Shown: in pieces, positions 1 through 10,244 of the stretch | Layout of the letters: the number at the start of each line of letters is the position of its first letter | How positions within the stretch are numbered: position 1 is the first letter of the stretch | DNA from: Euphorbia lathyris | Taxonomy: Eukaryota > Streptophyta > Magnoliopsida > Malpighiales > Euphorbiaceae | Length of the DNA stretch: 64,000 nucleotides | Direction: 5' to 3' | NCBI RefSeq assembly: GCF_963576675.1 | Contig: NC_088916.1 | Coordinates: forward strand, 21,737,501 to 21,801,500 | Translations under genes and position numbers: made by a program | The notes under the pieces: model-generated | The model's database searches: none | Told to the model about the DNA's origin: nothing | Seen by the model: only the letters and a program-made list of their open reading frames with translations

Positions 1-22
1 GACCAACAAGTGGTATCAGAGC
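1..22 (+). promoter_or_regulatory. 5' LTR end and tRNA-Met primer binding site
   Basis: Bases 1-8 (GACCAACA) match the last 8 bases of the 3' LTR at 10237-10244. After two bases, TGGTATCAGAGC at 11-22 is the usual plant Ty1/copia primer site, complementary to the 3' end of initiator tRNA-Met. Minus-strand DNA synthesis would start here. Confidence 0.9.
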
Positions 23-70
23 CTAAAAGCTCACTGTAAAAGGTTTAACAACCTTGAGCTGATCCCCACT

Positions 71-1555
71 ATGGGCGAAAACAGTACTCGGTTTCTCCCA
101 GGAAACCAAACAACTCAGATATTGCCTGAGGGGCTGTCCATCACTCGGCCTCCCCTATTCTTCGGGTCTAACTATACCTTCTGGAAGAATAGGATGAAAA
201 ATTTCATTCAGGCTACAAATATGAGTGCCTGGCTATCTATAGTGCAAGGCCCATTTGTACCTGTCGAAGTTGTGGCTGGCCAAACAGTTGTAAAAGCTGA
301 GGCCAAATGGACAGAGGATGATCTCAAGAAGCTTCAAAATCACGCTTCGGCTATTAATATGCTTCACTGTGCGCTCGATGCTGCAGAATATAATAAAATT
401 TCAGGTTGTGAGTCGGTGCAAGAGATCTGGAAGAAGCTGGAGGTCACCTGCGAAGGAACCAACAAAGTAAAGGAGTCCAAGGTGAACCAGCAGATGAGAT
501 TGTACGAGCTGTTCGAGATGAACAATGATGAGGGCATATCTGACATGAATGCAAGATTTACCAACATCATAAATGAGCTCAAGAGACTTGGGAAGATCTT
601 CACTGAGGAAGAACAAGTCAAAAAGATACTCAGGAGTCTTCCTAAAGACTGGCAAGCAAAGAAGACCACTGTTGAGGAAGCTCAGGACTTAACCACCTAC
701 AAATATGACGAACTCATCGGCTCGTTGCTGACCCATGAGATATCAATGAAAAACTTCGAGGTGAAGGAAAAGTCTGAAGACAAGAAGCAGAAATCTCTTG
801 TCATGAAAGCTGACTCCACTGATGGGAGCTCAACAGATGATGAAGAGATGGCTATGTTCACAAGGAAGATGAAAAGGCTGTTCAGGAAAAATGACAAATA
901 TTCTAAGAAGCCCTACAGAAAGTTTGATAAGTATAAAGCTAAGTCCAGCGATAGCAAATACAAGAAAGACAACTCAAAGCCTATTACATGCTTTGAATGT
1001 CATCAAACTGGCCACATAAAGTCAAGCTGCCCCACGCTGAGGAAAGATAAGAAGAACGGCAAAAAGGCAATGGTGGCTACATGGAGCGACATTGATGAGT
1101 CTTCATCAACAGAAGCTGAGGCCACCGAGTCAGCGAAGATATGCTTCATGGCTGACGAACTTGCTGAGCCGTGCGTCTCTGAGCACACTGACCCCTCCAT
1201 TGCATCTGACGATGAGGAGCAATCAAATGAGGTAATACCACTTTCCCAGCTCAGAAACGAAATGGGTAATGCCCTGAGTGATCTCTATACACTTGTCAAA
1301 AAGTGTAATAAGAAAATTAGAGCACTCAGCAGGCGCTGTGATGAGGTTGAAGAGGTCAAGCTGAGTGACCTCAGATACCTTCTTCAGGACAACTCAACTT
1401 TGCATGATAACATGAAGATCATGCATGAGTCTGTCTCTGAAGTCCAATCAGTTTCGAAGAAACTGAGAAAGGACGTCACAACTATCCAGAACCAATTAAA
1501 GGTTCCAAATAAAAGAAACATTCCTCTGAGAACTCAGTACCAAGGTACTCAATAG
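71..1555 (+). CDS. Sirevirus gag polyprotein (nucleocapsid part)
   Basis: This 494-residue protein is the structural capsid-nucleocapsid protein of the element. Residues 25-230 look like the copia gag fold (FFGSNYTFWKNRM, then IWKKLE and LKRLGKIFTEEE). A basic stretch precedes a CCHC zinc knuckle, CFECHQTGHIKSSC, near residues 309-322, which would bind the RNA genome. The C-terminal third is acidic then heptad-like (residues 395-480), a likely coiled coil. The ATG lies 49 bases after the primer site. The stop at 1553-1555 is probably not the original end: the same frame continues into another knuckle. In related elements gag and pol form one polyprotein. Confidence 0.88.
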   Translation: MGENSTRFLPGNQTTQILPEGLSITRPPLFFGSNYTFWKNRMKNFIQATNMSAWLSIVQGPFVPVEVVAGQTVVKAEAKWTEDDLKKLQNHASAINMLHCALDAAEYNKISGCESVQEIWKKLEVTCEGTNKVKESKVNQQMRLYELFEMNNDEGISDMNARFTNIINELKRLGKIFTEEEQVKKILRSLPKDWQAKKTTVEEAQDLTTYKYDELIGSLLTHEISMKNFEVKEKSEDKKQKSLVMKADSTDGSSTDDEEMAMFTRKMKRLFRKNDKYSKKPYRKFDKYKAKSSDSKYKKDNSKPITCFECHQTGHIKSSCPTLRKDKKNGKKAMVATWSDIDESSSTEAEATESAKICFMADELAEPCVSEHTDPSIASDDEEQSNEVIPLSQLRNEMGNALSDLYTLVKKCNKKIRALSRRCDEVEEVKLSDLRYLLQDNSTLHDNMKIMHESVSEVQSVSKKLRKDVTTIQNQLKVPNKRNIPLRTQYQGTQ

Positions 1556-1816
1556 AGATGGAATCCCCAGCGGAATGTCCAGTGTGACTTCTGTGGGAAG
1601 AAAGGTCACACCACAAAGGTGTGCTGGCATGCTCATGACTGGGGGTGCTGACCAGTCAGTGAGACAACCTAAACAGAAGGTCAGCTGTGACTTCTGTGGA
1701 AAGAATGGTCATACTGTCCATGTATGTCGCCATAAAATAAAATATGATGCTTTACCTGTCGCACCTAACAAGCAAGGACCCAAAAAGAATTGGGTACCTA
1801 AAAGTAACTAGTTACA
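1556..1816 (+). pseudogene. gag tail with two further zinc knuckles, frameshifted
   Basis: Directly after the TAG the gag frame continues with a CCHC knuckle (CDFCGKKGHTTKVC, about 1582-1623) until a TGA near 1650. A second near-identical knuckle (CDFCGKNGHTVHVC, about 1690-1731) is open in the next frame, which runs to 1811. The frame then returns to that of gag for protease. So the copy has three knuckles in total, two of them a tandem pair, and at least two frame changes. The region joined gag to protease in the active ancestor. Whether some frame changes serve recoding cannot be told from one copy; the in-frame stops favour decay. Confidence 0.75.
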
Positions 1817-4800
1817 ATGCAGGTAAGCCTGAGGTGTGCTGAGAAGTCAAAGATGTGGTATATTGACAGCGCATGCTCGAGGCATATGACTGGTGATGAA
1901 ACTCAGTTCATCACGTTTGAGCGTAAACGAGGAGGAAGTGTAAGTTTTGGAGACAACAAAAAGGGTAAGATAGTAGGGTCAGGAACCATCGGAGGTAATC
2001 CTACTATTGAGTCAGTCTCCCTAGTCAGCGGACTCAAATATAACTTACTCAGCGTAGCTCAGCTATGTGACAATGGGAGAAAAGTTATATTTGATGCTAC
2101 TGGATGTAAAATATATGAGGGTAAATCAAATGAGTTAATTTTAACTGCCCCTCGCATAGATAATGTCTTTATGCTAGACTTAGAGAAAAAGTTTTCAAAA
2201 ACTGTATGCTTAGTATCAAAGGAAGAAAATTCCTGGCTATGGCACAGGAGACTTGGTCATGTAAGCATGGACCTCCTGGCCAAATTAGCAAGAAAGCAAT
2301 TGGTTGAGGGACTGCCTGAACTTAAATTTGAAAAAGATCAATTATGCCACGCTTGCCAAGCTGGAAAACAAACCAAACAATCTTTTCATAGCAAAAATAT
2401 TGTCTCAACTAAGCGTCCGTTAGAATTACTACACTTGGATCTCTTCGGTCCAGTCCAGCCGCTGAGTCTGGGTGGAAGAAGATTTTCCTTGGTCATTGTA
2501 GATGACTTCTCTCGGTACACTTGGGTCATCTTGCTGAGTAGCAAGGATGAGACCTTTGAGACATTTTCAAATTTGTTTGAAAAATTGAAAATGATAAAGA
2601 CCTAAAATTGGCTCACATCCGAAGTGATAATGGTGGAGAATTCAAAAACCAAAAGTTTGTTGAATTCTGTGAAGCCAACGTCAATGACCACAATTTTTCT
2701 GCTCCTAGAACACCTCAACAAAATGGGGTTGTTGAAAGGAAGAACAGAACTCTGGTTGAAATAGCCAGGACAATGCTGGATGAGCATAGGCTTCCAAAGT
2801 ATTTTTGGGGAGAGGCTGTTAACACAGCGTGCTATATTCTTAATAGGGCTCTAGTTAGACCTATATTAAAGAAAACCCCCTATGAACTTTGGAAAGGACG
2901 AAAGCCCAACATTGGATACTTTCGTGCCTTTGGCTGTAAATGTTGTATTTTGAATACTAAAGATAGCTTAGCAAAGTTTGACTCAAAAGTTGATGAGGCT
3001 ATCTTTTTAGGCTACTCAACAAACAGCAAAGCATACAGAGTTTTCAATAAACGAACTCAAGTTTTAGAAGAGTCAGTACATGTTGAGTTCGATGAGACTA
3101 ACCCTGCAGGTAGATACCAGCCACTGACCGAGGATGATCCACACTCAGTAACCGCTGACCAAGAACCAGCTGCTCAGTCATTCACTAAAAGGCTGACCAA
3201 GAGTAAGAGTGAACCTAAGATTACTTTCACTGACCAGTCTACTTCTGTAGAGATTGTTGAAACACAGACAGCACAAGACATCAATCTACCTAAAGAGATA
3301 AGGATTCCAAGAGGGCACTCAGAGAGTGCAATCCTTGATTCTGCTGGGAATACCCTGATGACGAGGAATCAACTCAGGAGGTACCTCGGCAATGTAGCCT
3401 TCGTCTCAGTTCAGGAACCTAAGAACTTCGCTGATGCTGAGGAAGATGAATTCTGGATGAGCGCAATGCAAGAGGAACTTGACCAATTCAGAAGAAACGA
3501 TGTATGGGAGCTAGTGCCACATCCAAGGAGTCAAAAGACCATTGGAACAAGATGGGTCTTCCGAAACAAGCTGGATGAGCAAGGAAACGTAGTCAGGAAC
3601 AAAGCAAGGCTTGTAGCTCAGGGCTACAGTCAGCAAGAAGGTATTGACTATGGTGAGACCTTTGCCCCAGTGGCAAGGCTAGAAGCTATTAGGATCTTAT
3701 GTGCATATACATCTTACATGAACTTTAAATTATTCTAAATGGATGTTAAGAGTGCATTTCTTAATGGAGTTATAAACGAGGAAGTTTATGTAAATCAACC
3801 TCCAGGGTTTGAGGATCCAAAATTCCCAAACCACGTTTATAAACTCAAAAAGGCTCTGTACGGCCTCAAGCAAGCACCACGTGCTTGGTATGAGATGCTG
3901 ACCAGTTTTCTGCTGACTAGAAATTATGTCAGGGGCAAAGCTGATACAACCTTATTCATTAAGAGAAAGGGTAAAGATACCCTGCTGGCTCAAATTTATG
4001 TTGATGATATAATATTTGGTGCAGCTAACGAATCAATGTGCAAGGAATTTAGCAAACAAATGCAGACTGAGTTTGAAATGTCGATGATGGGAGAACTCAA
4101 CTTCTTCCTCGGACTTCAAATAAAACAAGGAAAGAATGGCATCTTCATCAGTCAAGCCAAATATGCCAAGGAGATATTAAAGAAATATGACTTGGAAAAT
4201 TGCAAGCCAATATCCACTCCTATGGGCACTGACACTGTCCTCTGCGAGTACGAGAATGGTAAGTCAGTAGACAGCAAATTGTATCGAGGTATGATAGGCT
4301 CTCTACTTTACTTAACAGCCAGTAGACCGGACATTCAGTTCTCAGACTGCTACTGTGCTAGATATCAATCTAACCCTAAGGAATCTCATTACATAGCTGT
4401 AAAAAGAATCCTTAGATACTTGCAAAGCTCAGTGAACGCAGGTTTATGGTATCCCAACACACATGGCTTTACACTCGTTGGATACACTGACGCTGACTAT
4501 GGTCAAGACTAGCTAGAATGAAAAAGCACCTCTGGAGGATGTCATTTCTTAGGAAGCTGTCTTGTATCTTGGTTCAGCAAAAAGCAGGCGTCAGTAGCCT
4601 TGTCTACCACTGAAGCTGAGTACATTGTTGCTGGTCACTGTGTTGCTCAAGTCCTATGGATTAAGCAACAGCTTGAAGACTATGGTGTTCAAACAAAGAC
4701 AATTGAGGTCAAATGCGACAACAAAAGTGCAATTGATTTATCAAAGAACCTAATTCAACACAGCAGAATGAATCATGTCAGCATAAGGCATCACTTCATT

Positions 4801-4944
4801 AGAGACCATGTACTCAAAGGTGAGATAAAGCTTACCTACGTCCCAACGGATGAGCAGCTTGCGGATATCTTCACAAAGCCACTGGCTCGTGAACAGTTCA
4901 GTATACTGAGAGAAGCCATTGGTATGTTTAATCCTCTTCAGTAA
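1817..4944 (+). pseudogene. Sirevirus pol: protease, integrase, reverse transcriptase, RNase H (broken)
   Basis: Domains in order: protease with YIDSACSRHMTGD (1859-1897; DSA in place of the commoner DSG); integrase with the HHCC finger (HRRLGH to CHACQ, about 2242-2352) and D-D-E residues (LHLDLFG near 2431, RSDNGGEF near 2620, VERKNR near 2731); reverse transcriptase from about 3490, with the YVDD box near 3996-4007; RNase H with TEAEY near 4609 and a final ADIFTKPL. Breaks: a one-base loss in the A run near 2580-2585 shifts the frame; TAA at 3736 stands where copia proteins have Gln; TAG at 4510; TGA at 4519 where Arg is expected. All catalytic residues are still present, so decay is recent to moderate. 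Confidence 0.9.
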
Positions 4945-5426
4945 ATTCCTGTTCTAAAATGTAAATTTATGCTGAGTGAATTACTATGCTGAATGATTTA
5001 TGAAATTGCATGCTGAGTGATTGTTATGCTGAGTACTTAACACAAAATACACATCAATACTGAGTCAATATGCACACCGAGTAGTAATCTTAAACTGAGA
5101 AATCATCCTTTCATATACTACTGACCACTCAGAATCCAAATCGCTTAGTATTCTAAACGCTGAGTGTTAGATCTGTTGCATTAAATGCAAAATCACGTGT
5201 ATAGCCACCTAGGATGACGTATGCGCCGAATGTGTCATAAAAGCCAGGATCCTTATCGATTGACAATCCCAAGGCAAAACTGACACATGGATTCGATAAG
5301 ATCCACACTTCACCGCTATAAATAATGGGTAAATCCCCATTTTTTATTTTCTTTACACCTATCGAATTCTAATGCAAAGCTTTCTCTCTAAAAACTCTCA
5401 AAGCTTCCCAAACTTGTTCTGAAACG
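4945..5426 (+). promoter_or_regulatory. Spacer between pol and second ORF, with TATA-like box
   Basis: No ORF lies here. The first half is packed with GCTGAGT and CTGAC-type words. TATAAATA stands at 5317-5324, 103 bases before the ATG of the second ORF, and is followed by a pyrimidine-rich leader. This is the layout of a plant core promoter, so the second ORF may have its own transcript instead of relying on the LTR promoter. That role is inference; the box itself is seen directly. Confidence 0.5.
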
Positions 5427-8003
5427 ATGACTAAAGTTTCCATCAACATCTCCGGTGCCGGTCACCCTAAGGCCAGCTCCGATGAACCCTCCAGGCAAAC
5501 TTCTGTGCCTGAAACTACCAAGGTCACTACGCCGAGTAAAGGAAAAACTGGGCAAGCTACCTCCTCCAAAGGAAAACCGACCAAAACCAGAACCTATACC
5601 AAGGTTTTCGGTAATATTAGCGAATGGAAAGTGGACTTCTCTCGATGGGTCTCTGAGTCCTTCGTGACTTCCGAGCAACCCTTCTGCGAATGGATATCGC
5701 AAAATGGATGGACCAAGCTGTTCTCTATTAGGGATCACACCTATCCTGACCTAGTAAGGGAATTCTACAAGAACCTCCAAGTCGCTGATGATAACCAGGA
5801 TTATCTGGCAACAGCAGTAAAAGGGAAAACGATTTTCATCAATCCCTCCTATTTGGCGAATTTGCTGAAGTTGAAAAATGAAGGAGCAAAGCTGAGAAGA
5901 TCTGGAGATCATGAAGGTACTGGGTATGAAGTCACCTTCTGTAAACCTGAAGGTCACTCAGGAGAAGTCTCCAGTTCCTCTATGGGTCAGTATCAAAAGA
6001 TGACTCACTATCTGCTGTCCTACTTCATTTATCCGAAGATCAACTGCACAACCTCAGCAACGAACTTTGAGCAATGCTTCATATGGCATATGCTGACATA
6101 TAAGCCGGTCAACATGCCAGTATTCCTGATTGCTGGGTTCCTACGAAGCACTGGAACTCTAAGGCCGGGCTCGCTCATCACCAGGATCCTCATTGATCAT
6201 CAAATAGACCTAACTGATGAAGTTAAAGCTAGAGGATCTGAAATCACAGCAGCTTCGCTAAGGGCTTTGAAGTTCAATCAGCCTCTGAAGAAAGGAAAAA
6301 CTGCTGCTGGTGGTGAACAACAAGCTGAGGAAACAACTGTCCCGAAGAAAGGGAGAAGAACTAAGGCTCCAGCTGCCCGCAAGAGGAAAGCTGTTGAGAC
6401 CACTTCAAAGAAAGCAGAGCCTAAGGCAAAGAAGCCTAAGTCAGTTGCTGAATCAGGTCAGGAGAGACCTAAGTCAGCTGAGAAAAGGAGCAGGCAAGAT
6501 GAGCCTAAAATTGAGGAAAGACAAGATGCTGATGTACAGCCTCAAAAGAAGCAGAAGTCTTCTTCACTGACTCCCATTGATGCTATCCCTACTGACGTCA
6601 TTGTTCCTGGTGACTCTCACTACACACAGTGTCTAGGAACTGTAGCTGAGCATCAACAAGATGAGGTGCATTTGGACGATCAGTTCATTGCACAAGTTGA
6701 GGAAGAGCTAGATGGTGACAGTTCAGAAGATGATGAAGAAGAAGAGGCCAGCGGTCAGGATGACGCTGAGGACAATGAGGAAACAACTAGTGAGGTTGAA
6801 GCTGAGCACGCCAATACTGAGTTGGCTACTGGAGAAGAACAAGAACATGACCAACATAATGTTGATCAGGTACAAGAACAAGCTGACCAGCTTAATGCTG
6901 ATCAAGAAGCTGATCAAGAAGAAACTTCTCCATCTCACTCAGGAGAGTCTATTCAAGCTGACCCTCCTCCTCCTCACAGAAGAAGATTGGTTAAGGCAAG
7001 TCAGAAGACAGTCAGTGACATTCCTGTTCAACCACCAACCCTTCCTGACTTTGTTATTCAGAAGCCAACCCAAGACCCTTCTAAACTCAAGCTGAAATTT
7101 TTCAAAAGACAACCAACTTGTACTACATCGGCTTCCATTGAAAAGCAAGCCTCTGTTTCTTCACCAAAGGAACATGCCGAATTGAATGCCTCCGCAAACT
7201 CAACAAGTCAAGTTGAGCCGATTCCTGTCAATGCTGTTACCACACGCATTCCACTGACTCAGGACATTCCTGCTCAAGTCAGCACTGACAACATAAGAAT
7301 TACCTCTTCTCTATTCAACATATCTGCCGATCAATCAGTTCTACCAGAACCTCAAGTGCAGATTGGAACCACACTTCCAGTCACTGACCATGTCATTTCC
7401 TTAACTCCTCTTCCAACAGGTCATACTGATGTCATTGGACAACTTAATAAAGTCTCTCGAACCTACTTAAATGCCACTGAGTCTAGCAAAAGAATAATCG
7501 ACTCAGTGCAAGCATTGATCAACGACCTTCAACAAACTACTCCTCCTGCTGCTGGGTCTTCCACTATTGAGACAACTCAGCTTTCCCAAGTCACTCAGCT
7601 TCTCAACGAAGTTAAGGGATTCAAGGATTTGCTGAATGTCATCATTACCTTTCAAGCACAGCAAGCTAAGCAGAATTCCATTGCAAAGCTGGCTAAGATC
7701 CAGCTGACAACAGTTCAACATCTTAATGCTCTTCACGAACAAGTTCAGACTTTGTCAGCTGCGAACACACGCTATGCTACTTCTGATGAAGTTAAAATGC
7801 TCTTTGCTCAGCTTCACACCGAGCAAATCAAAACCAACGAGCAAATGGTCTCCTATTCTCAGTGCTCAGTGGAGCAAATTGGTGAGGCCGTTCGATTGCT
7901 GAATCTGAACAAGCAAGAGATGGATACTGACGCTATGAAGCAAAATGAAATGCTGTCTATCACCAGACAAACCTTCAACCACATACGTCACAGCAATGTT
8001 TAG
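5427..8003 (+). CDS. Sirevirus second ORF: putative plant transposon protein with coiled-coil tail
   Basis: This 858-residue ORF follows pol on the same strand. Residues 45-300 resemble the plant 'putative plant transposon protein' domain found in extra ORFs of retroelements (motifs YPDLVREFYKNL, VKGKTIFINPSYLANLL, YFIYPKINCTTS). Residues 285-350 are very basic with KKGRRTK and RKRK clusters, a likely nuclear signal. Residues 420-520 are highly acidic and Gln/Asp-rich. The last 200 residues are Leu/Gln-rich and probably coiled. No signal peptide or membrane segment is visible, so an envelope role is not supported, although Sirevirus ORFs in this position are often called env-like. Function is unknown. 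The ATG is the first in frame after the TATA-like box. Confidence 0.8.
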   Translation: MTKVSINISGAGHPKASSDEPSRQTSVPETTKVTTPSKGKTGQATSSKGKPTKTRTYTKVFGNISEWKVDFSRWVSESFVTSEQPFCEWISQNGWTKLFSIRDHTYPDLVREFYKNLQVADDNQDYLATAVKGKTIFINPSYLANLLKLKNEGAKLRRSGDHEGTGYEVTFCKPEGHSGEVSSSSMGQYQKMTHYLLSYFIYPKINCTTSATNFEQCFIWHMLTYKPVNMPVFLIAGFLRSTGTLRPGSLITRILIDHQIDLTDEVKARGSEITAASLRALKFNQPLKKGKTAAGGEQQAEETTVPKKGRRTKAPAARKRKAVETTSKKAEPKAKKPKSVAESGQERPKSAEKRSRQDEPKIEERQDADVQPQKKQKSSSLTPIDAIPTDVIVPGDSHYTQCLGTVAEHQQDEVHLDDQFIAQVEEELDGDSSEDDEEEEASGQDDAEDNEETTSEVEAEHANTELATGEEQEHDQHNVDQVQEQADQLNADQEADQEETSPSHSGESIQADPPPPHRRRLVKASQKTVSDIPVQPPTLPDFVIQKPTQDPSKLKLKFFKRQPTCTTSASIEKQASVSSPKEHAELNASANSTSQVEPIPVNAVTTRIPLTQDIPAQVSTDNIRITSSLFNISADQSVLPEPQVQIGTTLPVTDHVISLTPLPTGHTDVIGQLNKVSRTYLNATESSKRIIDSVQALINDLQQTTPPAAGSSTIETTQLSQVTQLLNEVKGFKDLLNVIITFQAQQAKQNSIAKLAKIQLTTVQHLNALHEQVQTLSAANTRYATSDEVKMLFAQLHTEQIKTNEQMVSYSQCSVEQIGEAVRLLNLNKQEMDTDAMKQNEMLSITRQTFNHIRHSNV

Positions 8004-8345
8004 CGCCAATACTATGACACCTACTTACTCAAAACATTCCATCAAGTCATTGCTGGTCTGACCGATGCACTTACATGGATAGGCAAATCTTCAGCCTTCA
8101 CAGTCAGCATGATCAGCGCTGCTGAGCTTAAAATACCCACCGAGGTCTCAGATAATGGAGTGGCTATTTTTGATGGTGTCAATGAAAGCGCCGATAGACT
8201 TAAAGCGCTGTCCACAGAACTGACCAGAGCCGTCTTAACCGACGCCTTTAGGATTCCTCCTCCCGATGCTGACAAAACGGGGGAGAAAGAACAAGCGAGA
8301 ACACAGCATGAGTCTAGTCAGTCCAAACAAAAGAGAAAGAAATAG
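8004..8345 (+). pseudogene. C-terminal tail of the second ORF, cut off by one TAG
   Basis: After the TAG at 8001-8003 the same frame stays open for 113 codons to a TAG at 8343-8345. It begins RQYYDTYLLK and ends in a Lys/Gln-rich tail. The codon use and Ser/Ala-rich character match the ORF before it. One substitution, for example of a CAG codon, would explain the stop, giving an ancestral protein of about 972 residues. Confidence 0.65.
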
Positions 8346-8898
8346 ATATAGGCTAGCTCAGTATAGGCTAAGTATGTAGTCTCTATGTCTATGCCTGTCT
8401 TGAACTTTTGTTTGTAAATGCTGACTACCCTATATGAAATATCAATACTTGCATCTTCTGTTCAAACTCTGAGTTATGAATTGTTTCTATGCGATGCTGT
8501 GTATTATGTCATTATGTATCTTCAATTGAAATCAGCTATATTTAATGCTTATAAAATTTATTGAACCAAATGTTGATAACATGTTTGACATTGACCTATA
8601 TGATTATAAAACATTGTCTTATAAAACTCATTGAACAACAAATTACTCAGCGCTCTCTGAATGTTAAAACCTTCTGCTTAACACTGAGTAAAATAGAATA
8701 TGTTCCATGAGCTGACCTATATCTGAAAACTGACCTTAGACTTACTCGATTAAACCTTTAAATGTTTAGAGTAAAACTAAGTCAGTAGCTCAACCCTTAC
8801 GGGGGAGTTTGCTAAGTTATATTAGGTCAACTATCATGGGGGAGCTCAATACTGAGTTCCTCGCTGAATAGTTTTGCCAACATCAAAATGGGGGAGTT
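8346..8898 (+). other. 3' untranslated part with three polypurine tracts
   Basis: This non-coding stretch has three G-rich polypurine tracts of the form GGGGGAG at 8801-8807, 8838-8844 and 8890-8896; the third abuts the LTR. Multiple tracts are a known Sirevirus trait; the last one would prime plus-strand DNA synthesis. The rest is AT-rich with scattered CTGAGT and CTGACC words. Confidence 0.8.
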
Positions 8899-10244
8899 TG
8901 TTGAAACACCTTTCCACATAATTTTGATTTGACAAAATTGTTTAAGTATAATTAAAAACATATTCTAAACACACTAAGTTTAAATGCTTTGATTTATTCT
9001 ACTAATGTGTTTGTTCAATGTTGAGTTAAAAATTGCTTATAAGACATAAGGATTAAAAGGCCCAAGCTCAATACAAGAGTCAAACCCAAGTCAAACTGTT
9101 CAAGACAACTCGGCCCGTGAATGTCAAAACGTAGTCGTTATGGACAAAACGCAACTCAGCGGAAGAAGGATCTAGAAGACCTTCAGGGAACAACTTCGGA
9201 ACGAAGCTGCTGAGTTGATTCGACAAAGCGTACAAGACAGTAGCTGGCTAAGGAAAACTTCCAGACAAAGTGTTTCCACTTTGGGTAAAGTTCAGATGAC
9301 ACAGTATGCTGTCTAGTTGACATTACCATAAATGGAGAGACACTCTGCCGAGCTGACCAAAAGCTGACCGAAGACAGAAGATACTCAAATCTGATTGGCC
9401 GAGAGCTATGATCAAGACAGGATGACAACGACAGGAAGCCGTTTCCCTCCAACGGTTATTTTGAAATTCGAAATGACCGATGCCTCAAGACGTCTCTATA
9501 AATAGTGCCATCAGAAGCTTCATTCGACACAGAACTTGATCAAGCCATTACGCTGACCAAATTTCTACGCAAGTTCTGCAAGCAAAAAGCAAAGCAATCT
9601 TACACTAAATTTCATATCTTTTGTGTAAAAGTCTAGAGTGATTATTCAATCATCTAAGGTGTCTTAGCAATCATTGTTTAGGACAAAACACTTATCATTT
9701 CTAGAGATTAGAAAGGAGAGGCTGAGTACTCGGTTATAGTACTCAGCGAGAGATTAGGATTGAGTAGAGGTATAGAGGAAGGTACTCTTGTTATACTCAG
9801 TTGCTAAGATTGTAAAAGGTTTGAGGCTCTACCTTTAAAGAGCTCAGTAGAGGATTCAAAAACTCGGAACGTGTTCCGGGGACAGGACGTAGGCTAAGAA
9901 GCCGAACCTGGATAAATCTGCTGAGTAACGTATTTCTTACCTTAAACTCCTTATATATATTGCTTGCTTAAATAACCAAAAACTGACCAAGTAAAGAGGT
10001 CAAGGTGAGTTGTGCGCATCAAACATCTGAGCTCAGGAATAGACTCTAAGTGCTATCTCCTAACTCAAGTCAAGAAACTGACCTAGTCACTAGTTGACTA
10101 AGCCAGTATCTTGCTGTTTACTCAGCGCCGCTGTTAAAACCTTTTCTCTTAAGAAAAGAAGTCTGCCCTAATTTTCAAAAAGTTTAAATAGTTCCTAACC
10201 CCCCCCCCTTGGAACTATACTTGTAACGTTATAAGGGACCAACA
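8899..10244 (+). repeat. 3' LTR of the Sirevirus element
   Basis: The LTR starts TGTTGAAACA right after the polypurine tract and ends CCAACA, giving the TG...CA ends of an LTR, 1346 bp. TATAAATA at 9497-9504 is the likely promoter box, followed by the transcribed R-U5 part. CTGAC and CTCAG words recur throughout. A run of about ten C near 10200 lies close to the right end. Confidence 0.88.

Larger units (their letters stand above)
1..10244 (+). mobile_element. Sirevirus-type Ty1/copia LTR retrotransposon, 5' LTR outside window
   Basis: The order is LTR end, tRNA-Met primer site, gag, pol (protease, integrase, reverse transcriptase, RNase H), a second long ORF, three polypurine tracts and a 3' LTR. 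Integrase ahead of reverse transcriptase makes it Ty1/copia. The extra ORF after pol, repeated G-rich polypurine tracts and large size are known traits of the Sirevirus group. Both LTR ends share GACCAACA (1-8 and 10237-10244), which fixes the right border. The 5' LTR and the left target duplication are off the window, so age cannot be estimated. gag is long and open, but pol has at least one frameshift and three stops, so this copy cannot make its own pol. Confidence 0.92.

Noticed and set aside
11..22. Possible tRNA gene at the TGGTATCAGAGC sites (also 34181 and 38225)
   Set aside because: Only the 12-base primer complement is present; no tRNA body follows.
5427..8003. Envelope protein for the second Sirevirus ORF
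   Set aside because: No signal peptide, membrane segment or glycoprotein-like Cys pattern; composition is nuclear and coiled-coil.
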